A DNA stretch of 54,951 nucleotides from Silicimonas sp. GTDB lineage: Bacteria; Pseudomonadota; Alphaproteobacteria; Rhodobacterales; Rhodobacteraceae. The DNA lies in the NCBI GenBank assembly GCA_022820365.1, contig JAJEFO010000015.1:1-54951 (forward strand). Reading direction: 5' to 3'. This document shows positions 33,397-43,304 of this stretch, piece by piece. The notes under the pieces are model-generated. The model saw only the letters and a list, made by a program, of their open reading frames with translations. It was not told the origin of the DNA and ran no database searches. The position numbers and the translations under genes were made by a program. Position 1 is the stretch's first letter; the number at the start of each line of letters is the position of its first letter.

Positions 33397-34347
33397 ATGA
33401 GCGATCCATTCTTTCATCCCGTCTCCGGCTTCGATCTTCCACGCTTTGCGGGCGTGCCAACCTTCATGCGCCTGCCACATGTGCCGCCCGGGCACCCGCG
33501 ATTCGGCGAAGTCCAGATAGGCCTCGTCGGCGCACCGTGGGACAGCGGCACGACGAACCGCCCCGGCGCCAGGCACGGACCCCGCCAGCTTCGAGATGCT
33601 TCGACCATGATCCGGGCCGAGCACCCGGTCTCGCGAATTCGCCCCTATGAGGCCGCAAACTGCGCTGACCTCGGCGATGTCGGGCCGAATCCGGCCAGCA
33701 TTCCTGATACGCTGGAGCGATACGACGCTTATTTCGCCAATTTGCAGGAGGTCGGGATTCGCCCCTTGATGGCAGGCGGCGATCACCTTTGCTCTTTGCC
33801 GGTGCTGCGGAGCTTGGCGGCAGGCGAGCCGCTTGGCATGATTCATTTCGACAGCCACACTGATCTCTTCCACAGTTACTTCGGCGGCGAGATGTTCACC
33901 CATGGCACGCCGTTTCGCCGCGCTGTCGAGGAAGGCCTTCTGGATCCAAGACGCGTGATGCAGATCGGCCTTCGCGGCACGATGTATGACCATGAAGACA
34001 TGGACTTTGCAAAGAGCGTCGGCGTTCGGACTGTTCGGATAGAGGAGTTGTTCGCGCGCGGGATCGAGGACGTCATGTCCGAGGCCCGAGAGGTTGTCGG
34101 CACGAAGCCGCTCTACGTAAGCTATGACATCGATTTCGTCGATCCGGCATTCGCGCCCGGCACCGGCACGCCGGAGGTCGGAGGTCCGAATTCGTTCCAG
34201 GCGCTTGAGGTCTGTCGCCATCTTGCCGGGCTCGACATCCGGGGTGCTGACCTTGTCGAGGTGTCACCACCTTTCGATCAGGCCGGCGCCACCGCGTTTC
34301 TAGGTGCATCGATCATGTTCGAGCTGCTTTGCGCAATGGCCGGCTGA
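33397..34347 (+). CDS. Agmatinase/guanidino-hydrolase family protein
   Basis: This binuclear-metal ureohydrolase cleaves urea from agmatine or a related guanidino compound. The 316-residue product has the metal motifs AGGDH, HFDSHTD (Ser in place of the usual Ala of DAHxD) and SYDIDFVDPAFAPGTGTPEVGG. An N-terminal RPGARHGPRQLR region matches the family. It starts 9 bases after vsr, though with a weak ribosome site. Candidate substrates include agmatine, guanidinobutyrate and other guanidino acids, and sequence alone does not decide. There are no Ni-chaperone genes beside it. Confidence 0.9.
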   Translation: MSDPFFHPVSGFDLPRFAGVPTFMRLPHVPPGHPRFGEVQIGLVGAPWDSGTTNRPGARHGPRQLRDASTMIRAEHPVSRIRPYEAANCADLGDVGPNPASIPDTLERYDAYFANLQEVGIRPLMAGGDHLCSLPVLRSLAAGEPLGMIHFDSHTDLFHSYFGGEMFTHGTPFRRAVEEGLLDPRRVMQIGLRGTMYDHEDMDFAKSVGVRTVRIEELFARGIEDVMSEAREVVGTKPLYVSYDIDFVDPAFAPGTGTPEVGGPNSFQALEVCRHLAGLDIRGADLVEVSPPFDQAGATAFLGASIMFELLCAMAG

Positions 34348-34421
34348 CGGCGCTCGGGCCCGCACGTTTCACAAAGGGGATCGCCGTGAGATCTTGCGGT
34401 CGCGGAAACGCGGGAACGTGT

Positions 34422-35372
34422 TCAGGCCGAGCAGCTTGCGCCGCCGAGAACGCAGAACTTGGCGCAATGCGGATGATTGAGCCGAACGGGCCTTGAGGCC
34501 TCCTTTAGAAATCTGCCGAGTTCAAACTGCGTGTCGTAAGGCAGCAGCGTACAAGCGACAACTGCAGGGTGCTCGGCACCCTTGCGCTTGACCACCATGC
34601 GCGAGGAGGAGCACATGACCTGTTCGGGTGATTTGCCCAGCATGTCCCAGCAAGACGTCGTGATTTCCGGTACATCGGCTGTGTCATCCATTTCCGGAAA
34701 CAGGACGGTGTCTGCAGGGTTGTAGGCGTCGATCTCGAAGCCTTCACTCGCATAGAGAGCAGCGTATCCTCCGCGCGCATCGGCCTCAGTCTCGCCCCAC
34801 ATTGTCCGTCCGGCCACGGTCATGCGGACGCCCTTGTCCCGAAGCCAGCGCATGCCTACCAGCGAGATGCCGAAGCTGCCGGAGCCGCGCTCCTCGTCGT
34901 GCAGCGCCGCCGACCAGTGGTCGAGCGAAATCCTGAGCGTCATGCGGTCGCCAAATCTGCGCTGAAGGTCCTCGATTCCAGTGCGCATCGGCTTTCGCAT
35001 CATCGGTCTCATGGCGTTCGTGAGGATCAGGACTTCATGTCCCGCGTCGAGGGATGCCCGTGCCATCGCGATCATGTCCGGGTTCATGAACGGCTCGCCG
35101 CCGGTAAACCCGATTTCGCGAACGGGCTTGTCGAGTTCCGCGACCTGGGAAAGGAAATGCTCGACATCGGCCAGCGTCAGATAGACGAGACTGTCGTTCT
35201 TCGGCGACGAAAATATGTAGCAGTTGGGGCACTCGATGTTGCACAGCGTGCCCGTGTTGAACCAGAGCGTCTCGAGGCGTGCCAATGCAACCTCGGCCCG
35301 CTCATCTCCAGTTGCCGTAACCAGGGGATCGCGGAACTTCTCGCTCGAAAGCAACTCGGTACCGTCTTTCAT
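34422..35372 (-). CDS. Radical SAM protein with C-terminal Cys cluster
   Basis: This 316-residue radical SAM enzyme carries the [4Fe-4S]-SAM motif CNIECPNC (CxxxCxxC) preceded by LWFNTGTLC. The GGEP motif reads GFTGGEPFMNPDMIAMAR, and a TNAM strand follows. The C-terminus has Cys residues (VACTLLPYD, HCAKFCVLGGASC) that could bind an auxiliary cluster, as in SPASM/twitch proteins. GAGGG lies about 10 bases before the ATG. Neighbours do not reveal a peptide or cofactor substrate. It could modify a small molecule or a peptide encoded elsewhere. Confidence 0.85.
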   Translation of the reverse strand: MKDGTELLSSEKFRDPLVTATGDERAEVALARLETLWFNTGTLCNIECPNCYIFSSPKNDSLVYLTLADVEHFLSQVAELDKPVREIGFTGGEPFMNPDMIAMARASLDAGHEVLILTNAMRPMMRKPMRTGIEDLQRRFGDRMTLRISLDHWSAALHDEERGSGSFGISLVGMRWLRDKGVRMTVAGRTMWGETEADARGGYAALYASEGFEIDAYNPADTVLFPEMDDTADVPEITTSCWDMLGKSPEQVMCSSSRMVVKRKGAEHPAVVACTLLPYDTQFELGRFLKEASRPVRLNHPHCAKFCVLGGASCSA

Positions 35373-35750
35373 TCGTCGTCGCCCTCTTGGATGATCTGCC
35401 GCTTCGAGTGCCTGAACCTGCCGGTGTCAGGCAACCGAGAAAGCAACGCGCGCTCTGGACCTGCGTGCGCGGCGTACCGCCCAGGTCGGCGGCTTGGTTC
35501 GGCGCATTGTCGAGTTGATCTTGCCGTGAGCATCCGCCAAGACTTGCACATGTCGCTCCTCACCGGAATTCCAAATCGAACGATTTTCCCGGCCCAAACT
35601 CTAAGAGCTGGAATCCATGGGGGTAAAGTGCAGGAAAGCGGCAGTGACAGTGATGTGATGTTGTCTGCATCGCATTGTTTGCCGCGAAATCGTCCTGCGG
35701 ATGGGACAGGTTTGCGGAATTGGCATTAGTGACGGAAAGAGGAAGGCATC
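35373..35750. other. Spacer upstream of zwf
   Basis: This is a divergent region between the radical SAM gene and zwf. A long plus-strand frame crosses it but is a shadow of the radical SAM gene. The promoter of zwf should lie here. GAAAGAGGAAGG just before the zwf ATG is its ribosome site. I see no other gene. Confidence 0.5.
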
Positions 35751-37220
35751 ATGGTTTCGCGCGTCATTCCGGTTGAGGCGTTCGACCTGGTGATATTCGG
35801 AGGTACGGGCGATCTGGCCCGGAGAAGAATATTTCCCGGCCTGTTCCGACGATTCCGGGCGGGACAGATGCCCCCGAATAGCCGGATCATTGGCGCTGCG
35901 CGGCGACAGTTGGACAGGGACGGGTACCGGGCATTTGTCGCCGAGGCCCTAAGCGAGTTCGTCCCCGAGTCCGCGCGGCCTGAAGATGACGTCAGGACCT
36001 TTCTGGAGTGCATTGACCACCTCATCCTTGATGCCGCGAGCGACGGCGCCTGGGACGCGCTTTCCGGCATGTTGCGTGACGGCGTCGTTCGGGCCTTCTA
36101 CTTTTCCGTAGCGCCGTCGCTGTTTGGCACGCTGGCCGAGCGTCTGCGGAAGCACAGCTGCGCGAGTCCCGCCTGCCGGATTGTCGTCGAGAAACCGTTT
36201 GGCCGCGATCTCGAGAGTGCCCGGGATCTGAACAGGATCTTGCGCAGCCACTTTGACGAGAGCCAGATATACAGGATCGACCACTACCTGGGAAAGGAAA
36301 CTGTCCAGAACCTGATGGCGGTCCGATTCGGCAATGTCCTGTTCGAGCCTCTGTGGCATGCGCAGTTCGTGGACCATGTGCAGATCACGGTGGCGGAGAG
36401 CGTCGGCGTGGACGGGCGCGGCAGCTACTACGACAAGGCTGGCGCAATGCGGGACATGATCCAGAACCACCTGATGCAGCTTCTCTGCCTCATTGCAATG
36501 GAGCCGCCCTCGCGCTTTGACCCGGATGCGGTGCGGGACGAGAAACTCAAGGTGATCCGCGCGATTGAGCGACCGGGCCCGCGTGACATTGTGCGGGGCC
36601 GATATGTGTCCACAGAACCTGGAGAAAGCTACCTGGACCAGGTCGAAAATGCGGACAGCCGGACAGAGAGCTTCATCGCCCTTAGGCTTCACATCTCCAA
36701 CTGGAGATGGGCGGGAGTGCCGTTCTATCTCCGGACCGGCAAGCGCATGGCGGCAAGGCATTCGGAGATCTCCATCGTGTTCAAGACCGCGCCGCATTCG
36801 ATCTTTGGCCAGACGCTTGGGCAGCACCGCAACGTTCTGGCCATACGCCTGCAGCCGAACGAGGGCATTAACCTCTTCGTTACGATCAAGGAGCCTGGGC
36901 CCGGCGGCATGCGCCTCGTGGATGTTCCGCTGGACATGACTTTTGCAGAAGCGCTGGGGCGGGGAGTGGAGGACGCGCCAGCCGCTTACGAACGCCTGAT
37001 CATGGATGTCATTCGCGGAGATCAGACGTTGTTCATGCGCGGCGACGAGGTTGAACAGGCATGGGCATGGGCCGACCCGATCATCAAGGAGTGGCGGGAG
37101 CAGGATGCGCATCCGGATTCCTACCAGGTCGGCACCAACGGACCCGAAGGAGCGGCTGTCCTGCTTGAAGGAGATGGCCGCAATTGGCGGGACATAGACA
37201 ACGGACAGGATTGCGCGTGA
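35751..37220 (+). CDS. zwf: Glucose-6-phosphate 1-dehydrogenase
   Basis: This enzyme oxidises glucose 6-phosphate to 6-phosphogluconolactone with NADP (or NAD), the entry to the pentose phosphate and Entner-Doudoroff routes. The 489-residue product has the nucleotide motif [25 protein letters not shown], the active-site signature RIDHYLGKE and the C-terminal RTGKRMA loop. It overlaps the pgi start by one base (TGATG). The gene for 6-phosphogluconolactonase (pgl), which I recall lying between zwf and pgi in many Rhodobacteraceae, is absent here. Confidence 0.96.
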   Translation: MVSRVIPVEAFDLVIFGGTGDLARRRIFPGLFRRFRAGQMPPNSRIIGAARRQLDRDGYRAFVAEALSEFVPESARPEDDVRTFLECIDHLILDAASDGAWDALSGMLRDGVVRAFYFSVAPSLFGTLAERLRKHSCASPACRIVVEKPFGRDLESARDLNRILRSHFDESQIYRIDHYLGKETVQNLMAVRFGNVLFEPLWHAQFVDHVQITVAESVGVDGRGSYYDKAGAMRDMIQNHLMQLLCLIAMEPPSRFDPDAVRDEKLKVIRAIERPGPRDIVRGRYVSTEPGESYLDQVENADSRTESFIALRLHISNWRWAGVPFYLRTGKRMAARHSEISIVFKTAPHSIFGQTLGQHRNVLAIRLQPNEGINLFVTIKEPGPGGMRLVDVPLDMTFAEALGRGVEDAPAAYERLIMDVIRGDQTLFMRGDEVEQAWAWADPIIKEWREQDAHPDSYQVGTNGPEGAAVLLEGDGRNWRDIDNGQDCA

Positions 37221-38830
37221 TGAATTGGGACCGACTTGGCAAGTCAGCGCGCAAGGCGGTCGAAACCCCGATCCTCGAGCGCTTCAACGATCCGAATCGG
37301 GCACGCGAGTTTGCCATTGAGGCGGGCGACCTGCTGCTTGACTATTCGAAGACCTCGATGGACGAGGCGGGCCGGAGCCTGCTGCTTGAAATGTTCGACG
37401 AATCTGCGATCCCGTTGCGTCGGCAGGCCATGTTCGGGGGCGAATCCATCAACGAGACCGAGGGGAGGGCCGTGCTCCATACGGCGCTCCGCAACCTGGC
37501 GGGCGCACCTGTCATGGTGGACGGTCGGGACGTCATGCCGGCCGTGCTGCGGACGCTCAGTCGCATGGAGAGGTTCGCCGAGGGCGTGCGTGACGGCGGC
37601 ATTCGCGTTACGGGCGGCAAGGTCACGGACGTGATCAACATCGGCATCGGGGGCTCAGACCTCGGCCCAGCCATGGCGGCGTTGGCGCTGGCACCCTACC
37701 ATGACGGGCCTCGGTGCCATTTCGTCTCGAACGTGGATGCCGCGCATGTCAACGACACCCTCCTGCCGCTCAGGCCGGAGACCGCCTTGGTGATCGTCGC
37801 TTCCAAGACTTTCACCACGATTGAGACGATGACCAATGCCGACACCGTTCGAAAGTGGATTGCTGAATCCTTGGGTGACAAGGACGCGGGCTCGCATTTC
37901 GTGGCGCTTTCCTCTGCGGAGGAGCGAACAGCCGCATACGGCATTGGTCCTGAACGCGTGTTCGGTTTCGAGGACTGGGTAGGAGGTCGCTACTCCGTGT
38001 GGGGGCCGATCGGGCTGTCCCTGATGATCGCCATAGGACCGCAGGCGTTTCGCGCCTTCCTGTCAGGCGGCCATGCCATGGACCTGCACTTCCAGGCTGC
38101 GCCACCCTTGCAGAACATGCCTGTCATGCTTGCACTGACCGGGCTTTGGCACAACCAGGGTCTCGGTTGCGCGACGCGGGCGGTTCTTCCGTACGAGCAG
38201 CGGCTGTCCCGTCTTCCAGCCTATCTTCAGCAGCTGGAAATGGAGAGCAACGGCAAGGGCGTGTCCATGAACGGCTCCGACCTTCCGGTCCATTCCGGTC
38301 CCGTGGTATGGGGCGAGCCCGGAACAAACGGCCAGCACGCCTTCTACCAGTTGATTCACCAGGGAACGCGCGTGATTCCGTGCGAGTTCATGATCGGCGC
38401 GGCAGGGCATGAGGACGAGGTTGCGCACCAGCATCGACTGCTTGTCGCGAACTGCCTTGCGCAATCCGAAGCACTTATGAAGGGTCGCAGCTTTGCAGAG
38501 GCGCAGGCGTTGCTCGGGGACAATTACTCAGGCGAAGAACTGGAACTGCAGGCCAGGCATCGAGTCTTTTCGGGCAACCGGCCGTCGACCACGCTTGTCT
38601 ATCCAAAGTTGACGCCCTTCGTGCTCGGACAGATCGTGGCCCTGTACGAGCATCGGGTCTTTGTCGAGGGCGCGATGCTCGGCATCAACAGTTTCGACCA
38701 ATGGGGCGTGGAGCTTGGCAAGGCGCTGGCCAGGGATCTCGAGCCAGTGGTTTCCGGCGAGGCAGACGCTGGCGACAAGGACGCCTCGACAGCCCAGCTA
38801 GTCAGCTTTGTGCAACGGCACGCTGGCTGA
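37220..38830 (+). CDS. pgi: Glucose-6-phosphate isomerase
   Basis: This enzyme interconverts glucose 6-phosphate and fructose 6-phosphate. The 536-residue product has [14 protein letters not shown] (phosphate loop), [28 protein letters not shown], the catalytic Glu region [10 protein letters not shown], and [18 protein letters not shown] with the active-site His. The C-terminal [10 protein letters not shown] signature carries the catalytic Lys. The frame extends 36 bases upstream, but the ATG overlapping the zwf stop is the natural start. Cotranscription and coupled translation with zwf are likely. Confidence 0.97.
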   Translation: MNWDRLGKSARKAVETPILERFNDPNRAREFAIEAGDLLLDYSKTSMDEAGRSLLLEMFDESAIPLRRQAMFGGESINETEGRAVLHTALRNLAGAPVMVDGRDVMPAVLRTLSRMERFAEGVRDGGIRVTGGKVTDVINIGIGGSDLGPAMAALALAPYHDGPRCHFVSNVDAAHVNDTLLPLRPETALVIVASKTFTTIETMTNADTVRKWIAESLGDKDAGSHFVALSSAEERTAAYGIGPERVFGFEDWVGGRYSVWGPIGLSLMIAIGPQAFRAFLSGGHAMDLHFQAAPPLQNMPVMLALTGLWHNQGLGCATRAVLPYEQRLSRLPAYLQQLEMESNGKGVSMNGSDLPVHSGPVVWGEPGTNGQHAFYQLIHQGTRVIPCEFMIGAAGHEDEVAHQHRLLVANCLAQSEALMKGRSFAEAQALLGDNYSGEELELQARHRVFSGNRPSTTLVYPKLTPFVLGQIVALYEHRVFVEGAMLGINSFDQWGVELGKALARDLEPVVSGEADAGDKDASTAQLVSFVQRHAG

Positions 38831-38839
38831 GCGGCGTAG

Positions 38840-39268
38840 TTACGCCCTTTCTGCTCCGTCCGTGGCGAGAATGCGCTTGATTGCTGCGTACTTGTGGGGC
38901 CGACGTGCCGTGCCGTCCTGCTCCAGGCTCACAAGCACGGCGCTGCCCGAGGCACGAACCGCGCCGCCGGAGTGCACGGCGTAGTCCATGATCAGGCTGG
39001 AGGTCTTCAGGAGCCGGGTGCGTGCGGTCACGACATAGCGCTCGTCCTGGAACATGGGGGCGAGGTAGTCGACGCTTTGCTGACGCACCACGATTTGCGG
39101 GTCGTCGTCGCCCCGGCCGTAGGATGAAAGCCCGTAGTACTGGAAGTAACGGACCCGAACGTTTTCGAACCAGCTCAGGTACGACGCGTTGTTCACGTGG
39201 TTCAGGGGGTCGAGTTCGTGGAACCTGACCTGATCAGAATACCCGTATGGCCAGCCATGAATTCCCAT
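38840..39268 (-). CDS. Acyl-CoA thioesterase (4HBT hotdog fold)
   Basis: This 142-residue thioesterase of the 4-hydroxybenzoyl-CoA type has the active-site segment FHELDPLNHVNNASYLSWFE (Asp and HVNN motif), then QSVDYLAPM and a hotdog beta-sheet pattern ending LVSLEQDG. The frame is open upstream through the tRNA gene, but the ATG at 39268 fits the family N-terminus; its ribosome site is weak. It is convergent with pgi, leaving 9 bases between the stops. It probably hydrolyses acyl-CoA thioesters; the chain-length preference is unknown. Confidence 0.88.
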   Translation of the reverse strand: MGIHGWPYGYSDQVRFHELDPLNHVNNASYLSWFENVRVRYFQYYGLSSYGRGDDDPQIVVRQQSVDYLAPMFQDERYVVTARTRLLKTSSLIMDYAVHSGGAVRASGSAVLVSLEQDGTARRPHKYAAIKRILATDGAERA

Positions 39269-39338
39269 GGCTTCGAGGTTAGGGGTGTCCAGCTGGTTAA
39301 GGAATTCAGACAAGGAAGGGCGTTCCAGGTGGATTGAA

Positions 39339-39412
39339 TGGAGCGGGTGAAGGGAATCGAACCCTCGTCTTAAGCTTGGGAAGCTCCTGCTCTGCCATTG
39401 AGCTACACCCGC
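39339..39412 (-). tRNA. tRNA-Gly (anticodon CCC)
   Basis: The minus strand folds into a cloverleaf. The acceptor GCGGGTG pairs with CACCCGC, the D arm is GCTC-AATGGCA-GAGC, the anticodon loop TTCCCAA gives CCC, and the T arm is GAGGG-TTCGATT-CCCTT. The CCA end is encoded (39341-39339). The outer anticodon-stem pairs are weak (G-A at 27-43 and G-T at 28-42). The sequence closely resembles bacterial tRNA-Gly(CCC), which reads GGG codons. Confidence 0.95.
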
Positions 39413-39907
39413 CGGGAACAATGAATTAGTTGCCGGTGCCGTTTGGGTCAAGTCTCGGATTCCGGTTGTCCGATTTCGCCCCAACCGGGGCGAGGCCATC
39501 CATTCCGGCGACAATGGTCGCGTGCCAAGGCATGGCGAATTTGGCTGCAATCGAATTTGCGGCGTGCCAAGGACTTGCCGTTCCCGAACTGACTTCAAGG
39601 GCGCAATCGGGCGTGTACGCCGGAGTTCGAGGATTCGCTGAACGGGACTGAGCGCTGCGCTGCCAACGCGTGTGTCTCGTGCCGCGATTCGCGCGGCGCA
39701 TTTCGACGTTCGCAGTGATTTCGAAGGGGCATTTACGCTGCCAAGCCGAGTTGCTATTGGGTCTGCATGCAGAATTTGCGCTTCATATCCGAAACTCATA
39801 TGTAGCGCCCGCTTTTGCGGGCGGCGTATTCGTTGTTCGCAAGAGACATTGAACTCTCCGAAACTGCCTGACGCCGTCTGCGCGGAACTACACGTAGGAG
39901 AGTGACA
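39413..39907. other. Spacer between tRNA and metallophosphoesterase
   Basis: No supported gene is seen. A plus-strand frame at 39430-39651 lacks a ribosome site and family features. The tRNA promoter should lie just after 39412. GTAGGAGA at 39895-39902 is the ribosome site of the next gene. Confidence 0.5.
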
Positions 39908-40480
39908 TTGACACAATGGTACACGGCCGACCTTCACTTTGGTCACGAACCCACCATCCAGTTCTGTGACCGGCCCTTTCGTGACGCTGATCACATGGAA
40001 GCGGTGATCCTGGAAAACCTTTGGAACTGCGTTGGTCCACAGGATGATCTTTGGATTCTCGGGGACTTCGCGATGGGCCGAAATTCAAGGAATGACGAAT
40101 GGCTTCGGCACCGCTTCGACCAGTTGCCGGGTCTCCGAAAGCACCTGATCGTCGGCAATCACGACCGGGTCAAAACCCTGAGGCTGCCCTGGGACAGCGT
40201 GTCGCATTTCCTTGAAGTCAGGGATGATCCGGAACGCCTTCCCAACACGCTCTGTCACTATCCAATGGTGACCTGGAACCACTCCAGGCGCGGCGCGTTG
40301 CAACTCTTCGGTCACGTGCACCATAACTGGAAGGGCACTCGGAATTCGGTCAACGTCGGGGTTGATGTCTTTGACTACAAGCCAGTGCAGCTTGAAGACA
40401 TCCAGCGTCGTGCGAAGACGTTGCCCGTGAACGTGCATTGGCCCGACGCTGAGCCTGGGCTGGATTTGGAATCCAGATAG
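39908..40480 (+). CDS. Calcineurin-like metallophosphoesterase
   Basis: This small binuclear-metal phosphoesterase has 190 residues. Metal motifs occur in order: TADLHFGH (DxH), LGDFAMG (GDxx), VGNHD, HYPM and GHVHHNW. The family includes YfcE-like and phage-type phosphatases whose substrates vary. I chose the TTG at 39908 because AGGAG lies 7 bases upstream; a GTG two codons earlier is too close to that site. It stands alone between the tRNA and purB, and its substrate is unknown. Confidence 0.88.
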   Translation: MTQWYTADLHFGHEPTIQFCDRPFRDADHMEAVILENLWNCVGPQDDLWILGDFAMGRNSRNDEWLRHRFDQLPGLRKHLIVGNHDRVKTLRLPWDSVSHFLEVRDDPERLPNTLCHYPMVTWNHSRRGALQLFGHVHHNWKGTRNSVNVGVDVFDYKPVQLEDIQRRAKTLPVNVHWPDAEPGLDLESR

Positions 40481-40659
40481 CATGATGATTCAGAAATGTG
40501 CACTCAGCCTTGATGGCTTGGGCGTTTCCCGTGCGCCATCCATTCGTTGCAAGCGACCAAGATATCAATGCCTTCAATGGCTTGAGCGCTGATTCAGGGG
40601 TTTATTGTGCCTGACGTTCAGACTAAATGCATTCCCGTATCCGAAGAAAGGTCCCGCAC

Positions 40660-41964
40660 ATGATCCCGAGATACATGCGCCCGGACATGGCCGCGATCTG
40701 GTCGCCGGAAACCAGGTTTCGCATCTGGTTCGAGATCGAGGCGCATGCCTGCGACGCCATGGCGGAACTTGGCGTCATTCCCCGCGAAAATGCCGATGCT
40801 GTCTGGAGAGCCCGGGATGCAGAATTCGACGTTGAACGGATCGACGAAATCGAGGCTGTCACCAAGCATGATGTCATCGCGTTCCTGACGCATCTTGCCG
40901 AGATCATCGGCGACAAGGAAGCCCGATTCGTGCACCAGGGCATGACGTCTTCCGACGTTCTGGATACTGCATTCAACATACAGCTGACGCGCGCCGCCGA
41001 CCTGCTCCTCGAAGACATCGATGCGCTGCTCGCCGCGCTGAAGCGTCGTGCGCTTGAGCACAAGATGGATGTCCGCATCGGACGGAGCCACGGCATTCAC
41101 GCGGAGCCCGTCACGATGGGGCTTACCTTCGCCAGGTTCTTCGCGGAAATGGACCGGAACAGGTCACGCCTTCTGAATGCACGTGAGGAAGTTGCCACCG
41201 GGGCCATTTCCGGTGCGGTCGGGACTTTTGCAAACATTGACCCCGGTGTGGAAAAGCATGTCTGCGCCAAGCTGGGGCTTCGCCCGGAACCTGTCTCGAC
41301 GCAGGTCATCCCGAGAGACCGGCATGCAATGTTCTTCGCAACGCTCGGCGTCGTCGCGTCGAGCGTTGAAAACATCGCGACCGAGATTCGGCATATGCAG
41401 CGCACCGAGGTCTTGGAGGCGGAAGAACATTTCTCGAAAGGGCAGAAGGGTTCCTCCGCCATGCCGCACAAGCGCAATCCGGTCCTGACCGAAAACCTGA
41501 CCGGCCTCGCCCGTCTTGTCCGCAGCGCGGTCGCGCCCGCCCTGGAAAACGTTGCGCTCTGGCATGAGCGCGACATTTCGCATTCCTCCGTGGAACGCGG
41601 CATTGGCCCGGACGCAACCGTGCACCTGGACTTTGCGCTCGCACGCCTCACCGGCGTGATCGACAAGCTCGTTGTCTATCCTGGGAACATGAAGACGAAT
41701 CTCGAAAGGTTGCGCGGCCTTGTCCATTCGCAGCAGGTGCTTCTGGCCCTGACCCAAAAGGGGGTCAGTCGCGAGGATGCCTACCGCCTGGTGCAGCGCA
41801 ACGCGATGAAGGTCTGGGAAGAGGACCGGGACTTTCTTGCGGAACTCCTGGCCGATGCCGACGTGACTGCAGCGCTTTCGGAGACAGAGATCAGGGAGAA
41901 GTTCGACCTTGAGCGTCACACGAGGCACGTCGACACGATTTTCGGACGCGTCTTCGGAACGTAG
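40660..41964 (+). CDS. purB: Adenylosuccinate lyase
   Basis: This enzyme catalyses two fumarate-releasing steps of purine synthesis (SAICAR to AICAR, and adenylosuccinate to AMP). The 434-residue product starts MIPRYMRPDMAAIWS and has MTSSDVLDTAF, the catalytic His region RSHGIHAEPVTMG and the fumarase/lyase signature GSSAMPHKRNP with the catalytic Ser loop. An in-frame ATG 33 bases upstream exists, but the downstream ATG after GAAAGG gives the family N-terminus. Confidence 0.97.
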   Translation: MIPRYMRPDMAAIWSPETRFRIWFEIEAHACDAMAELGVIPRENADAVWRARDAEFDVERIDEIEAVTKHDVIAFLTHLAEIIGDKEARFVHQGMTSSDVLDTAFNIQLTRAADLLLEDIDALLAALKRRALEHKMDVRIGRSHGIHAEPVTMGLTFARFFAEMDRNRSRLLNAREEVATGAISGAVGTFANIDPGVEKHVCAKLGLRPEPVSTQVIPRDRHAMFFATLGVVASSVENIATEIRHMQRTEVLEAEEHFSKGQKGSSAMPHKRNPVLTENLTGLARLVRSAVAPALENVALWHERDISHSSVERGIGPDATVHLDFALARLTGVIDKLVVYPGNMKTNLERLRGLVHSQQVLLALTQKGVSREDAYRLVQRNAMKVWEEDRDFLAELLADADVTAALSETEIREKFDLERHTRHVDTIFGRVFGT

Positions 41965-42043
41965 CAGCGCTCACGGTTTCGTGAAATGTCGGCACGGGAT
42001 CTCGTGCTACGCTAAGCATGCAACGGTCGAAAGGGAGAGACTC

Positions 42044-42208
42044 ATGAAAGCTGCATCGATTGTCACGGTTCTTGTTTTGGCGATGATGCCTTCTCTGGCA
42101 ACGGCCATGTGCTTCAAGGGTCACGCGAAAGAACAGGTCACGATGTCATGCCCCGAGGGGCAGGTTTTTGATACTGAGACGAATTCCTGCATCACGCCAA
42201 CTGGCTGA
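42044..42208 (+). CDS. Small secreted Cys-containing protein
   Basis: This 54-residue precursor has a signal peptide of about 21 residues (KAASIVTVLVLAMMPSLATA) and a mature part of about 33 residues containing three Cys: CFKGH, SCPEGQVFD and NSCITP. The end pattern CPEGQVFD...C resembles a chitin-binding/peritrophin-like micro-fold. GGGAG lies about 8 bases upstream. It follows purB by 79 bases and is followed by a strong terminator. Similar small proteins next to purB are familiar in Rhodobacteraceae (recollection). The function is unknown, presumably periplasmic. Confidence 0.75.
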   Translation: MKAASIVTVLVLAMMPSLATAMCFKGHAKEQVTMSCPEGQVFDTETNSCITPTG

Positions 42209-42228
42209 TCCCGTTATTTCACGAGCAT

Positions 42229-42258
42229 AAGGGCGGCTTTACGGCCGCCTTGTTTTTT
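42229..42258 (+). terminator. Intrinsic terminator after the purB region
   Basis: AAGGGCGGC and GCCGCCTT pair with one bulged G around a TTTACG loop, and are followed by TGTTTTTTG. The stem plus T-run is a standard Rho-independent terminator 21 bases after the small secreted gene. Confidence 0.85.
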
Positions 42259-42386
42259 GTGACTGCCTGGCTTGCTGGTTGCGGTCCGCACAATCGGTCT
42301 CGCAGTCCGTGCGGACTTTCCCCGTTGCAATGTGGGGTCCAAGCCCCGTATCCAACGGCTTGTGACGTGATGGCGAGGTGCGGGCC

Positions 42387-43304
42387 GTGGCACTCGGCAA
42401 CCGGTTAAGGGACTGGCTGAACAACGGGCTTGCCCGCTCGCTTCTTGGTTTCGCCCTTCTGCTTCCCTATCGCATGCGCGGTCCGTTCGTGGGCAAGCTG
42501 GTAGCCTACGTTGTGGCACCGCTCATTGGCTGGCGCCGCAGAATTCTCGAGAATCTTGATCACGCCATGCCGGAACTCTCTCCGGCGGAAAGGCGGAGGA
42601 TCGCGCGGCGCGTGCCAGACAATTTCGGGCGCACGGTGATCGAGATCTATTCAGGAGAGGCGTTTGTGGAGCGAGCAAGGGCCGCGACGATGGAAGGTCC
42701 TGGCGTTGCCGCACTCAAGGCTGCACGCGACGCGCGAAGGCCGGTCATCCTCGTTACGGCACACTTCGGGAACTACGATGTTCCGCGCGCAAAGCTCAGT
42801 CGCGAGGGATACTCGATGGCAGCACTCTACCGGCCGATGCGCAACGCCGCATTCAACGCTCACTACGTCAAGGCGATTTCGGAAATCGCGTCTCCCGTCT
42901 TTCCGACCAACAGGAAGGGGGTCGCGGGATTGATCCGGCACCTGAAGGAGGGTGGCGTGATCGGGATCGCCACGGACATCTCCATGGCCGGGGCACCGCT
43001 CCTGAAGTTCTTCGACCGTAAGGCGCATACCGCCTTGTCCGCTGCCGAGTGGGCGCTGGCCTATGACGCGGAGATCATCCCGCTCTTCGGCATACGGGAG
43101 GACGACGGTCAGACGTTTCGCGTGCGCATGGAGGCTCCGTTGGCCAAGTCGACTCCCGAAAGCATGATGCAGGAATACAACGACATCGTTGAAAGAATGG
43201 CGCGCAAGCATCCCGCCCAGTGGTTCTGGATCCATCATCGCTGGAAGCGGAGGCCGGGACGGGTTCAATCCGAGGTCAGCGAAGCCGGTGAGCCCCGAGA
43301 ATAG
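42387..43304 (+). CDS. lpxL: Lipid A lauroyl acyltransferase (LpxL/HtrB family)
   Basis: This inner-membrane acyltransferase adds a secondary acyl chain to lipid A. The ~305-residue product has an N-terminal hydrophobic segment (SLLGFALLLPYRM), the catalytic HX4D motif in TAHFGNYDVPRAKL, MAALYRPMRN, and GGVIGIATDISM, ending with PAQWFWIHHRWKRRP. I prefer the GTG at 42387, which has GAGG 8 bases upstream, over the GTG three codons earlier. It could alternatively transfer a different chain length (LpxM-like). Its 3' end overlaps the convergent DUF1223 gene by 29 bases. Confidence 0.9.
   Translation: MALGNRLRDWLNNGLARSLLGFALLLPYRMRGPFVGKLVAYVVAPLIGWRRRILENLDHAMPELSPAERRRIARRVPDNFGRTVIEIYSGEAFVERARAATMEGPGVAALKAARDARRPVILVTAHFGNYDVPRAKLSREGYSMAALYRPMRNAAFNAHYVKAISEIASPVFPTNRKGVAGLIRHLKEGGVIGIATDISMAGAPLLKFFDRKAHTALSAAEWALAYDAEIIPLFGIREDDGQTFRVRMEAPLAKSTPESMMQEYNDIVERMARKHPAQWFWIHHRWKRRPGRVQSEVSEAGEPRE

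Noticed and set aside
34899-35729. 276-aa plus-strand frame opposite the radical SAM gene
   Set aside because: It is a shadow running into the zwf promoter region, with no motif or ribosome site.
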